DNA of 64,000 bases from Avena insularis. Its lineage: Eukaryota; Streptophyta; Magnoliopsida; Poales; Poaceae. Of this stretch, positions 27,800 to 40,724 are shown piece by piece. The position numbers and the translations under genes are program-made. The notes below the pieces were generated by a model. The model saw only the letters and a program-made list of their open reading frames with translations. It did no database searches and was not told where the DNA came from. The stretch lies in NCBI GenBank assembly GCA_023614405.1, contig CM042688.1:382155331-382219330 (forward strand), written 5' to 3'. Numbering within the stretch: the stretch's first letter is position 1; each line of letters starts with the position of its first letter.

Positions 27800-28640
27800 T
27801 TTTCATAAACCACATGGATCCACTAGATGTCATTGCATGTGTGTTCTTTTCCTAAACCACATGGATCCACTAGAGTCATTGCATGTGGGTTCTTTTCATA
27901 AACCACAGGGGTCCACTAGATGTTATTGCATGTTTGTTCTTTTCATAAACCACATGGATTCACTAGATGTCATTGTAGGTCTGTTCTTTTCATAAACCAC
28001 ATGGATCCACTAGATGTCGTTACATGTGTGTTGTTTTCCTAAACCACATGGATCCACTAGAGCCATTCTGTGTGTGTTCTTTTCATAAACCACATGGATC
28101 CAATAGATGGCATTGCATGCGTGTTCTTTTCATAAAGCACATGGATCCACTAGATGTCATTGCATGCGTGTCATTTTCATCAACCACATGGATCCAATAG
28201 ATTCATTGCATGTGTGTTCTTTTCATAAACCACATGGATCCACTAGATGTCATTGCATGTGTGTTCTTTTCCTAAACCACATGGATCCACTAGAGTCATT
28301 GCATGTGGGTTCTTTTCATAAACCACATGGGTCCACTAGATGTTATTGCATGTTTGTTCTTTTCATAAACCACATGGATTCACTAGATGTCATTGTAGGT
28401 CTGTTCTTTTCATAAACCACATGGATCCACTAGATGTCGTTACATGTGTGTTGTTTTCCTAAACCACATGGATCCACTAGAGCCATTCCATGTGTGTTCT
28501 TTTCATAAACCACATGGATCCAATAGATGGCATTGCATGCGTGTTCTTTTCATAAAGCACATGGATCCACTAGATGTCATTGCATGCGTGTCATTTTCAT
28601 CAACCACATGGATCCAATAGATTTCATTGCATGTGTGTTC
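27800..28640 (+). repeat. 420-bp satellite duplication, two tandem copies
   Basis: The TAGATGTCGTTACATG, GAGCCATTC, TAGATGGCATTGCATG and CATAAAGCACATGG variants occur in order at about 28010-28130 and again 420 bp later. 420 bp is exactly three 140-bp trimers. Confidence 0.8.
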
Positions 28641-30049
28641 TTTTCATAAACCACATGGATCCACTAGATGTCATTGCATGTGTGTTCTTTTCCTAAACCA
28701 CATGGATGCACTAGAGTCATTCTATGTGTGTTGTTTTCATAAACCACATGGATCCACTAGATGTCATTGCATCTGTGTTCTTTTCATAAACCACATGGAT
28801 CCACTAGATGTCATTGCATGTTTGTTCTTTTCATAAACCACATGGATGCACTAGATGTCATTGCATGTGTGTTGTTTTCCTAAACCACATGGATACACTA
28901 GAGTCATTGCATATGTGTTATTTTCCTAAACCACATGGATCCACTAGATGTCATTGCATGTGTGTTCTTTTCCTAAACCACATGGATCCACGAGATGTCA
29001 TTGCATGTGTGTTCTTTTACTAAACCACATGGATCCATTAGAGTCATTCCCTGTGTGTTCTTTTCATAAACCACATGTATCCACCAGATGTAATTGCATG
29101 TGTGTTCTTTCATAAACCACATGGTTCCACTAGAGGTCATGCATGTGTGTTCTTTTCCTAAACCACATGGATCCACTAGAGTCATTCCATGTGTGTTCTT
29201 TTCATAAACCACAGGGATCCACTAGATGTCATTGCATGTGTGTTCTTTTCATAAACCACACGGATCCACTAGTTGTCATTGCATGTGTGTTCTTTTCATA
29301 AACCACATGGATCCACTAGATGTCATTGCATGTGGGTTAGTTTATAAACCACATGGATCCACTAGATGTCATTCCATGTTTGTTCTTTTCCTAAAGCACA
29401 TGGATCCACTAGATTCATTCAACGTGTGGTCCTTTCATAAACCACATGGATCCACTAGATGTCATTGCATGTGTGTTTTTTTCACAAACCACATGGACCA
29501 ACTATATGTCATTGCATGTGTCTTATTTTCCTAAACCAAATGGATCCACTAGCGTCATTCCATGTGTGTTATTTTACTAAACCACACGAATCCACTAGAT
29601 GTCATTGAATGTATGTTCTTTTTCTAAACCACATGGATCCACTAGAGTCATTGCATGTGTGTTCTTTTCATAAACCACATGGATCCATTAGATATCATTG
29701 CATGTGTGTTATTTTCCTAAACCACATGGATCCACTAGATGTCATTGCATGTGTGGTATTTTCCTAAACAACATGGATACACTAGATGTCAGTCCATATG
29801 GTGTTCTTTTCATAAACCACATGGATCCACTAGATGTCATTTCATGTGTGTTGTTTTCCTAAACCACATGGATACACTAGAGTCATTTCATATGTGTTAT
29901 TTTCCTAAACCGCATGGATCCACTAGATGTCACTGCATGTGCGTTCTTTTCCTAAACCACATGGATCCACGAGATGTCATTGCACGTGTGTTCTATTACT
30001 AAACCACATGGATCCATTAGAGTCATTCCATGTGTGTTATTTTCCTAAA

Positions 30050-33000
30050 CCGCATGGATCCACTAGATGTCATTGCATGTGTGTTCTTTTCCTAAACCAC
30101 ATGGATCCACGAGATGTCATTGCACGTGTGTTCTATTACTAAACTACATGGATCCATTAGAGTCATTCCATGTGTGTTCTTTTCATAAACCACATGGATC
30201 CACTAGATGTCATTGCATGCGTGTTCTTTTCATAAACCACATGGTTCCACTAGAGGTCATGCATGTGTGTTCTTTTCCTAAACCACATGGATCCACTGGA
30301 GTCATTCAATGTGTGTTCTTTTCATAAACCACAGGGAACCACTAGATGTCACTGCATGTGTGTTCTATTCACAAACCACATGGACCAACTAGATGTCATT
30401 GCATGTGTGTTTTTTCGTAAACCACATGGATCCACTAGATGTTATTGCATGTGTGTTCTTTTCCTAAACCACATGGATCCACTAGAGTCATTCCATGTGT
30501 GTTGTTTTCATAAACCACATGGATCCACTAGATGTCATTGCATGTGTGTTCTTTTCATAAACCACATGGATCCACTTGATGTCATTGCATGTTTGTTCTT
30601 TTCATAAACCACATGGATGCACTAGATGTCATTGCATGTGTGTTGTTTTCCTAAACCACATGGATACACTAGAGTCATTGCATATGTGTTATTTTCCTAA
30701 ACCACATGGATCCACTAGATGTCATTATATGTGTGTTCTTTTCCTAAACCACATGGATCCTTGAGATGTCATTGCATGTGTGTTCTTTTCATAAACCACA
30801 TGGTTCCACTAGAGGTCATGCATGTGTGTTCTTTTCCTAAACCACATGGATCCACTAGAGTTATTCCATGTGTGTTGTTTTCATAAACCACAGGGATCCA
30901 CTAGATGTCATTGCATGTGTGTTCTTTTCACAAACCACATGGACCAACTAGATGTCATTGCATGTGTGTTATTTTCCTAAACCACATGGATCCACTATAG
31001 TCATTCCATGTGTATTCTTTTACTAAAACACACGGATCCACTAGTTGCCATTGAATGTGTGTTCTTTTTCTAAACCACATGGATCCACTAGACTCATTGC
31101 ATGTGTGTTCTTTTCATAAACCACATGGATCCACTAGATGTCATTGCATGTGTGTTATTTTCCTAAACCACATGGATTCACTAGATGTCATTGCATGTGT
31201 GGTCTTTTCCTAAACCACATGGATACACTAGATGTCAGTGCATGTAGTGTTCTTTTCACAAACCACATGGATCCACTCATGTCATTGCATGTGTGCTCTT
31301 TTCATAAACCAAATGGATTAACTAGATGTCATTTCATGTGTCTTCTTTTCATAAACCACATGGATCAACTAGATGTTATTGCACGTGTGTTGTTTTCATA
31401 AACCACATTGACCCACTAGATGTCATTGCATGTTTTTCTTTTCATAAACAACATGGATTTACTAGATGCCATTGCATGTGTGTTATTTTCCTAAACCACA
31501 TGGATCCATTAGAGTCATTGCATGTGTGTTATTTTCATAAACCACATGGATCCACTAGATGTCATTGCATGTGTGTTCTTTTCCTAAACCACATGGATCC
31601 ACTAGAGTCATTGCATGTGTGTTCTTTTCATAAACCACATGGGTCCACTAGATGTTATTGCATGTTTGTTCTTTTCATAAACCACATGGATTCACTAGAT
31701 GTCATTGTAGGTCTGTTCTTTTCATAAACCACGTGGATCCACTAGATTTCATCACATGTGTGTTGTTTTCCTAAACCACATGGATCCACTAGATGTCATT
31801 GCATGCGTGTTCTTTTCATAAAGCACATGGATCCACTAGATGTCATTCCATGCGTGTCATTTTCATCTACCACATGGATCCAATAGATGTCATTGCATGT
31901 GTTTTTTTTCATAAACCACATGGATCCACTGGATGTCATTGCATGTGTGTTATTTTCCTAAACCACATGGATGCACTAGAGTCATTCTATGTGTGTTGTT
32001 TTCATAAACCACATGGATCCACTAGATATCATTGCATGTGTCTTCTTTTCATCAACCACATGGATCCACTAGATTTCATTGCATGTTTGTTCTTTTCATA
32101 AACCACATGGATGCACTAGATGTCATTGCATGTGCGTTGTTTCCCTAAACCACATGGATACACTAGAGTCATTGCATATGTGTTATTCCCTAAACCACAT
32201 GGATCCACTAGATGTCATTGCATGTGTGTTATTTTCCTAAACCACATGGATCCACGAGATGTCATTGCATGTGTGTTCTTTTACTAAACCACATGGATCC
32301 ATTAGAGTCATTCCATGTGTGTTCTTTTCACAACCACATGGATCCACTAGAGTCATTCCATGTCTGTTCTTTTCATAAACCACAAGGATCCACTAGATGT
32401 CATTGCATGTGTGTTCTTTTCATAAACCACATGATCCACTAGATGTCATTGCATGTGTGTTATTTTCATAAACCACATGGATCCACTAGATGTCATTGCA
32501 TGTGGGTTATTTTATAAACCACATGGATCCACTAGATGTCATTCCATGTTTGTTCTTTTCCTAAACCACATGGATCCACTAGATTCATTCAACGTGTGTT
32601 CTTTTCATAAACCACATGGATCCACTAGATGTCATTGCATGTGTGTTTTTTCACAAACCACATGGACCAACTAGATGTCATTGAATGTGTCTTATTTTCC
32701 TAAACCAAATGGATCCACTAGATGTCATTGCATGTGTGTTCTTTTCCTAAACCACATGGATCCACGAGATGTCATTGCACGTGTGTTCTATTACTAAACT
32801 ACATGGATCCATTAGAGTCATTCCATGTGTGTTCTTTTCATAAACCACATGGATCCACTAGATGTCATTGCATGCGTGTTCTTTTCATAAACCACATGGT
32901 TCCACTAGAGGTCATGCATGTGTGTTCTTTTCCTAAACCACATGGATCCACTGGAGTCATTCAATGTGTGTTCTTTTCATAAACCACAAGGAACCACTAG

Positions 33001-35326
33001 ATGTCACTGCATGTGTGTTCTATTCACAAACCACATGGACCAACTAGATGTCATTGCATGTGTGTTTTTTCGTAAACCACATGGATCCACAAGATGTTAT
33101 TGCATGTGTGTTCTTTTCCTAAACCACATGGATCCACTAGAGTCATTCCATGTGTGTTGTTTTCATAAACCACATGGATCCACTAGATGTCATTGCATGT
33201 GTGTTCTTTTCATAAACCACATGGATCCACTTGATGTCATTCCATGTTTGTTCTTTTCATAAACCACATGGATGCACTAGATGTCATTGCATGTGTGTTG
33301 TTTTCCTAAACCACATGAATACACTAGAGTCATTGCATATGTGTTATTTTCCTAAACCACATGGATCCACTAGATGTCATTGTATGTGTGTTCTTTTCCT
33401 AAACCACATGGATCCTTGAGATGTCATTGCATGTGTGTTCTTTTCATAAACCACATGGTTCCACTAGAGGTCATGCACGTGTGTTCTTTTCCTAAACCAC
33501 ATGGATCCACTAGAGTTATTCCATGTGTGTTGTTTTCATAAACCACAGGGATCCACTAGATGTCATTGCATGTGTGTTCTTTTCACAAACCACATGGACC
33601 AACTAGATGTCATTGCATGCGTGTTATTTTCCTAAACCACATGGATCCACTATAGTCATTCCATGTGTATTCTTTTACTAAAACACACGGATCCACTAAT
33701 TGCCATCGAATGTGTGTTCTTTTTCTAAACCACATGGATCCACTAGACTCATTGCATGTGTGTTCTTTTCATAAACCACATGGATCCACTAGATGTCATT
33801 GCATGTGTGTTATTTTCCTAAACCACATGGATTCACTAGATGTCATTGCATGTGTGGTCTTTTCCTAAACCACATGGATACACTAGATGTCAGTGCATGT
33901 GGTGTTCTTTTCACAAACCACATGGATCCACTCATGTCATTGCATGTGTGCTCTTTTCATAAACCAAATGGATTAACTAGATGTCATTTCATGTGTATTC
34001 TTTTCATAAACCACATGGATCAACTAGATGTTATTGCACGTGTGTTGTTTTCATAAACCACATTGACCCACTAGATGTCATTGCATGTTTTTCTTTTCAT
34101 AAACAACATGGATTTACTAGATGCCATTGCATGTGTGTTATTTTCCTAAACCACATGGATCCATTAGAGTCATTGCATGTGTGTTATTTTCATAAACCAC
34201 ATGGATCCACTAGATGTCATTGCATGTGTGTTCTTTTCCTAAACCACATGGATCCACTAGAGTCATTGCATGTGTGTTCTTTTCATAAACCACATGGGTC
34301 CACTAGATGTTATTGCATGTTTGTTCTTTTCATAAACCACATGGATTCACTAGATGTCATTGTAGGTCTGTTCTTTTCATAAACCACGTGGATCCACTAG
34401 ATTTCATCACATGTGTGTTGTTTTCCTAAACCACATGGATCCACTAGATGTCATTGCATGCGTGTTCTTTTCATAAAGCACATGGATCCACTAGATGTCA
34501 TTCCATGCGTGTCATTTTCATCTACCACATGGATCCAATAGATGTCATTGCATGTGTTTTTTTTTCATAAACCACATGGATCCACTGGATGTCATTGCAT
34601 GTGTGTTATTTTCCTAAACCACATGGATGCACTAGAGTCATTCTATGTGTGTTGTTTTCATAAACCACATGGATCCACTAGATATCATTGCATGTGTGTT
34701 CTTTTCATCAACCACATGGATTCACTAGATTTCATTGCATGTTTGTTCTTTTCATAAACCACATGGATGCACTAGATGTCATTGCATGTGCGTTGTTTCC
34801 CTAAACCACATGGATACACTAGAGTCATTGCATATGTGTTATTCCCTAAACCACATGGATCCACTAGATGTCATTGCATGTGTGTTATTTTCCTAAACCA
34901 CATGGATCCACGAGATGTCATTGCATGTGTGTTCTTTTACTAAACCACATGGATCCATTAGAGTCATTCCATGTGTGTTCTTTTCACAACCACATGGATC
35001 CACTAGAGTCATTCCATGTCTGTTCTTTTCATAAACCACAAGGATCCACTAGATGTCATTGCATGTGTGTTCTTTTCATAAACCACATGGATCCACTAGA
35101 TGTCATTGCATGTGGGTTATTTTATAAACCACATGGATCCACTAGATGTCATTCCATGTTTGTTCTTTTCCTAAACCACATGGATCCACTAGATTCATTC
35201 AACGTGTGTTCTTTTCATAAACCACATGGATCCACTAGATGTCATTGCATGTGTGTTTTTTCACAAACCACATGGACCAACTAGATGTCATTGAATGTGT
35301 CTTATTTTCCTAAACCAAATGGATCC
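30050..35326 (+). repeat. about 2655-bp satellite duplication, two tandem copies
   Basis: Copy one runs from about 30062 to 32717 and copy two from 32718 to about 35326. Marker variants (GTGTGTTCTATTACTAAAC, GGATCCTTGAGATG, TTTTTTCGTAAACC, ATTCCCTAAACC) recur at 2655-2656 bp. Near 32410-32460 copy one carries one more monomer than copy two, so the offset falls to about 2610 after that point. About 57 monomers per copy. Confidence 0.88.
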
Positions 35327-38300
35327 ACTAGGGTCATTCCATGTGTGTTATTTTACTAAACCACACGGATCCACTAGATGTCATTGAATGTGTGTTCTTT
35401 TTCTAAACCACATGGATCCACTAGAGTCATTGCATGTGTGTTCTTTTCATAAACCACATGGATCCATTAGATATCATTGCATGTGTGTTATTTTCCTAAA
35501 CCACATGGATCCACTAGATGTCATTGCATGTGTGGTCTTTTCCTAAACCACATGGATACACTAGATGTCAGTGCATATGGTGTTCTTTTCATAAACCACA
35601 GGGATCCAATAGATGTCATTGCATGTGTGTTGTTTTCCTAAACCACATGGATACACTAGAGTCATTGCATATGTGTTATTTTCCTAAATCACATGGATCC
35701 ACTAGATGTCATTGCATGTGTGTTCTTTTCCTAAACCACATGGATCCAAGAGATGTCATTGCTCGTGTGTTTTTTTACTAAACCACATGGATCCATTAGA
35801 GTCATTCCATGCATGTTCTTTTCATAAACCACATGGATCCACTAGATGTCATTGCATGTGTGTTCTTTTCATAAACCACATGGTTCCACTAGAGGTCATG
35901 CATGTGTGTTCTTTTCCTAAACCACATGGATCCACTAGAGTCATTCAATGTGTGTTCTTTTCATAAACCACAGGGAACCACTAAATGTCATTGCATGTGT
36001 GTTCTATTCACAAACCACATGGACCAACTAGATGTCATTGCATGTGAGTTATTTTCCTAAACCACATTGATCCACTAGAGTCATTCCATGTGTGTTCTTT
36101 TACTAAAACACACGGATCCACTAGGTGCCATTGAATGTGTGTTCTATTTCTAAACCACATGGATCCACTAGAGTCATTGCATGTGTGTTCTTTTCATAAA
36201 CCACATGGATCCACTAGATGTCATTGCATGTGTGTTCTTTTCCTAAACCACATGGATTCACTAGATGTCATTGCATGTGTGGTCTTTTCCTAAACCACAT
36301 GGATACACTAGATGTTAGTGCATGTGGTGTTCTTTTCACAAACCACATGGATCCACTGATGTCATTTCATTTGTGCTCTTTTCATAAACCAAATGGATCA
36401 ACTAGATGTCCTTGCATGTGTCTTATTTTCAAAAACCACATGGATCCACTAGATGTTATTGCATGTCTGTTGTTTTCATAAACCACATGGATCCACTAGA
36501 TGTCATTGCATGTTTTTTCTTTTCATAAACAACATGGATTTACTAGATGCCATTGCATGTGTGTTATTTTCCTAAATCACATGGATCCACTAGAGTCATT
36601 GCATGTGTGTTATTTTCATAAACCACATGGAACCACTAGATGTCATTGCACGTGTGTTCTTTTCATAAACCACATGGTTCCACTAGATTTTATTGCATGT
36701 TTGTTGTTTCCATAAACCACATGGATTCACTAGATGTCATTGTAGGTCTGTTCTTTTCATAAACCACATGGATCCACTAGATGTCATTACATGTGTGTTG
36801 TTTTCCTAAACCACATGGATCCACTAGAGTCATTTCGTGTGTGTTCTTTTCATAAACCCCATGGATCCAATAGATGCCATTGCATGCGTGTTCTTTTCAT
36901 AAACCACGTGGATCCACTAGATGTCATTGCATGCGTGTCATTTCCATAAACCACATGTATCCAATAGATGTCATTGCATGTGTGTTCTTTTCATAAACCA
37001 CATGGATCCAGTAGATGTCATTGCATCTGTGTTCTTTTCCTAAACCACATGGATCCACTAGAGTCATTCTATGTGTGTTGTTTTCATAAACCACATGGAT
37101 CCACCAGATGTCATTGCATGTGTGTTCTTTTCATAAACCACATGGATCCACTAGATGTCATTGCATGTTTGTTCTTTTCATAAACCACATGGATGCACTA
37201 GATGTCATTGCATGTGTGTTGTTTTCCTAAACCACATGGATACACTAGAGTCATTGCATATGTGTTATTTTCCTTAACCACATGGATCCACTAGATGTCA
37301 TTGCATGTGTGTACTTTTCCCAAACCACATGGATCCACGAGATGTCATTGCATGTGCGTTCTTTTACTAAAACACATGGATCCATTAGAGTCATTCCATG
37401 TGTGTTCTTTTCATAAACCACATGGATCCACTAAATGTCATTGCATGTGTGTTCTTTTCATAAGCCACATGGTTCCACTAGAGGTCATGCATGTGTTTTC
37501 TTTTCCTAAACCACATGGATCCACTAGAGTCATTCCATGTGTGTTCTTTTCATAAACCGCAAGGATCCACTAGATGTCATTGCTTGTGTGTTCTTTTCAT
37601 AAACCACATGGATCCACTACATGTCATTGCATGTGTGTTCATTTCATAAACCACATGGATCCACTAGATGTCATTGCATGTGGGTTATTTTATAAACCAC
37701 ATGGATCCACTAGATGTCATTCCATGTTTGTTCTTTTCCTAAACCACATGGATCCACTAGATTCATTCAACGTGTGTTCTTTTCATAAACCACATGGATC
37801 CACTAGATGTCATTCCATGTGTGTTCTTTTCACAAACCACATGGACCAACTAGATGTCCTTGCATGTGTCTTATTTTCCTAAAACAGATGGATCCACTAG
37901 AGTCATTCCATGTGTGTTATTTTACTAAACCACACGGATCCACTAGATGTCATTGAATGTGTGTTCTTTTTCTAAACCACATGGATCCACTAGAGTCATT
38001 GCATGTGTATTCTTTTCATACACCACATGGATCCACTAGATGTCATTGCATGTGTGTTATTTTCCTAAACCACATGGATCCACTAGATGTCATTGCATGT
38101 GTGGTCTTTTCCTAAACCACATTGATACACTAGATGTAAGTGCATATGGTGTTCTTTTCATAAACCACATGGATCCACAGATGTTGTTGCATGTGTGTTC
38201 TTTTCATAAACCAAATGGGTCATCTAGATGTCATTGCATGTGTCTTCTTTTCATAAACCACATGGATCCACTAGATGTTATTGCATGTGTGTTGTTTTCC

Positions 38301-38656
38301 TAAACCACATGGATCCACTAGGTTTATTCCATGTGAGTTCTTCTCATAAACCACATGGATCCACTAGGTGTCATTGCATGTGTGTTATTTTCCTAAACCA
38401 CATGGATCCACTAGATTTCATTGCATATGTGTTCTTGTCCTAAACCACATGGATCCACTTGAGTCATTCCATGTGTGTTCTTTTCATAAACCACATGGAT
38501 CCAGCAGATGTCATTGCATGTGTGTTCTTTTCAAAAATCACGTGGATTTACTAGATGTCATTGCATGTGTGTTCTTTTCCTAAACCACATGGATCCACTC
38601 GAGTCATTACATGTGTGTTATCTTCATAAACCACACATATCCACTAGATTTCATTG

Positions 38657-39640
38657 ACTACAAGAAAAGTTGGCTTTTACAATGGACAATTTTCGTGGTT
38701 GAAGGACCATTTTTCGTGGCTGAAAAGTCTTCTATGACAGATGCCCTTCGTTGTAAAAGCTCCGTCACAAAAGAATCTACCATGATTTTTTCTGACCGTG
38801 GTGGGTCGCACCCTTCAGCTACGAAAACTTGTTCCATCATAGATCTATCTGCCAGCCATGTTGACTGCGGACGTCATGCAAAATGCCATGTGGCAAACAC
38901 CATTAACGCCCAGTTACCACCATTAACAGCCACAGAAACCGTGGTAGAAGCCAGGCCCAGCCAACGCCTGCTAATAATTAAGTGGGCCGTCCCATTAGTA
39001 GAACACAATAATACTATGTCCCGTTACTGTTTCATCCGACACTGTTTGAAATGGCCCAAAGATGTGGCCAACAACGGCCCCCGAATGTCAGGCCCGTTAC
39101 TGTTTCGGACTACAGAAGCCCACATTATTTGAATAGTGTGCGGCCCGTTAACAGGCTGTGTCGAGTAGGCCCATTGTCAACCAGTCACTATTCTCACAGC
39201 TCGTTCTGGGCCGCCTACGAACGGCCCACTTTTGAGAAAGTCCGATACTGTTCTGGCCTTTTACCGTACCGTCCGTCAACTTCTCGGGCCCACCAGAGGC
39301 CTGCAGCTATTCTGATCTGGTATTGTTCTGGCCTGCCAATATGTTTGGCCTGTTATCGTTCCTGTATGGTAATATTTTCGGCCTACTACTGTTCTACCTC
39401 GTTACTATTCTGTCCATCTAGTGTTTAGGTCCGTTACTATTGTGGTCCTATACTGTTCTGGCCTACCACTTTTCTAGTATGTTACTAATTTGGCCCGTTA
39501 CTGAGCTAGGTTGCCTCTGTTCTGGCCTGTTACTACTTTGGCCTGCTACTATTTTGGCCTATTCTTTGTTTTGCATGTTCTTGTTTTGGCATATTCTTTG
39601 TTTGGCCTATTACTTGTCTTTGTTACATTTGCCGACAGTA
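38657..39640 (+). mobile_element. CACTA-like transposon remnant, one terminus and subterminal repeats
   Basis: The satellite stops mid-monomer at TCATTG, followed by ACTACAAGAAAAG. Grass CACTA (En/Spm) termini read CACTACAAGAAAA, so the first base or bases are changed or lost. The next 180 bp contain alternating direct and inverted motifs such as TTTCGTGG, CTATGACAG, CGTCACA and ATCATAGA. From about 39000 to 39620 there is a degenerate repeat built on GGCCTGTTACTNTT. Arrays like this are usual in CACTA subterminal regions. No opposite terminus (CTTTTCTTGTAGTG-like) was found in the window and no transposase was seen. The open frame of about 170 codons here has no recognisable protein features. 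Confidence 0.55.
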
Positions 39641-40719
39641 GGCGTCGCGGACACCTACAATTTCGGCATTTCTAAAGCCCAGGCAAATATCATAAACGGA
39701 GTACAATTAGAGAGCATCTTTTACTATTCATGGTAGGCCTAATACAATAAGGGAAAATAACAAAGACCTAAACTCTTACCTGATCGACCTGGCTGGCGCA
39801 GTTATGATACCGACTACGGCCATGCATGGACGGGGTCGACTAAATGCCTACATGGCCCAGCTCAAAAAAATGCCTACATGACCTATACGAGTTATCTAGA
39901 TATTACATCAGTTGCAAACTTCTTAGAATATTACATAATATCAATGCTCAGGAAAGAAAATTCAGCATTTCAGTTGAAAATCAAGTTGATTGCATTGTCC
40001 TCAATTTGCTTTCTCAGTCCATCAACTGCATATCCTTTTGAGTGTGACAGCTACATTAGAAAACCACCTTGAGACATGATCTTGCAGCCCCCTCTTTGGT
40101 GAGAATAGCAATAATTGCAGTCTGAAACTAAGTAATAACAAGTTAATACAACAAACAGGACAAACTACTCATAGCTTAGAATGAAGCAAATAGAAATTAT
40201 AATCGCATCATACGAGAACTTGTATATTAGGAATGAAAACAAGGAATGAACTATATATTGTAGAGGATAGTTATGTCGTTGCTTAGGACGAACCATAACG
40301 AGATGCAAGATATAGTACCGTCACACGTGAACCTGTAGAACAAGACAAACAATCATTATACAAGTGTGCCTACAATGAAATGAGCAATCAAACAAAGTGT
40401 TTTTTAGAATTTCACCAAAATAAACTAGGCAGGTCATATAAGCAAATATATATATCGAAGTAGTGGTATTTCCTGGAATACAAGAGACATACGGTGACTC
40501 AGAATTTACGGTGAGCTACACAATGTCATGCAGTTTTTGTCATAGCTAAGAATCAACCATATAGAAATATGGCATCATAAGAGAACTTCTAGAGCATGAA
40601 TGCAAACCATGAGTGAACTACATAGGAGAGGACAGTTATGCCATTGATTAGGATGAACCAGCACCAGATAAGGAAATAATGGTGTACCTTGTGAACCTGT
40701 AGAAGAGGCTATGCAAACC
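39641..40719. other. AT-rich DNA without a gene; diverged direct repeat of about 390 bp
   Basis: No coding region could be supported. Segments at about 40155-40350 and 40545-40710 are diverged copies of each other: both contain AGAGAACTT-like, GAATGAAAAC or GAATGCAAACC, GGACAGTTATG-like and GTGAACCTGTAGAA strings in the same order. A weaker relative follows the solo LTR at 50560-50840, so the LTR appears to have landed inside this repeat. Confidence 0.5.
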
Positions 40720-40724
40720 ATCAT
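40720..40724. repeat. target site duplication, left copy (ATCAT)
   Basis: ATCAT directly precedes the TGTGGG end of the LTR and is repeated exactly after its ACA end at 50480-50484. Confidence 0.85.

Larger units (their letters stand above)
12130..38656 (+). repeat. 47/46-bp tandem minisatellite array (about 570 monomers)
   Basis: One monomer repeats head to tail without any inversion I could see. It opens with CCACATGGATCCACTAGA, continues through GTCATTGCATGTGTGTT and ends TTTTCATAAA or TTTTCCTAAA. Two length classes exist: 47 bp with GATGTCATTGCATG, and 46 bp with GAGTCATTCCATG. They most often follow as 47-46-47, giving a 140-bp trimer. Each normal monomer carries a BamHI site inside the 8-bp palindrome TGGATCCA. 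Variants (GATACACTAGA, GACCAACTAGA, GGTTCCACTAGAGGTCATG and others) recur at fixed distances, showing larger duplicated blocks. All 60-130 codon frames in this span, with a repeated HKPHGSTRCHCMC-like pattern, are by-products of the repeat. I do not recognise the satellite as a named grass family. Confidence 0.97.

Noticed and set aside
12418..38583. Dozens of 60-138 codon frames with repeating Cys/His patterns (HKPHGSTRCHCMC), which resemble zinc fingers or metallothioneins.
   Set aside because: They are translations of the 47-bp satellite. Three monomers of 47 bp happen to stay in frame, and frames begin and stop wherever 46-bp monomers shift the phase. No gene-like borders.
12130..38656. 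Resemblance to a CRISPR array because of short, regular direct repeats.
   Set aside because: There are no unique spacers; the whole unit repeats, and the surroundings are plant transposons.
38611..39132. An open frame of 173 codons across the satellite and CACTA-like junction.
   Set aside because: It begins in satellite, crosses the junction and has no protein-like composition or domain. It is a chance frame.
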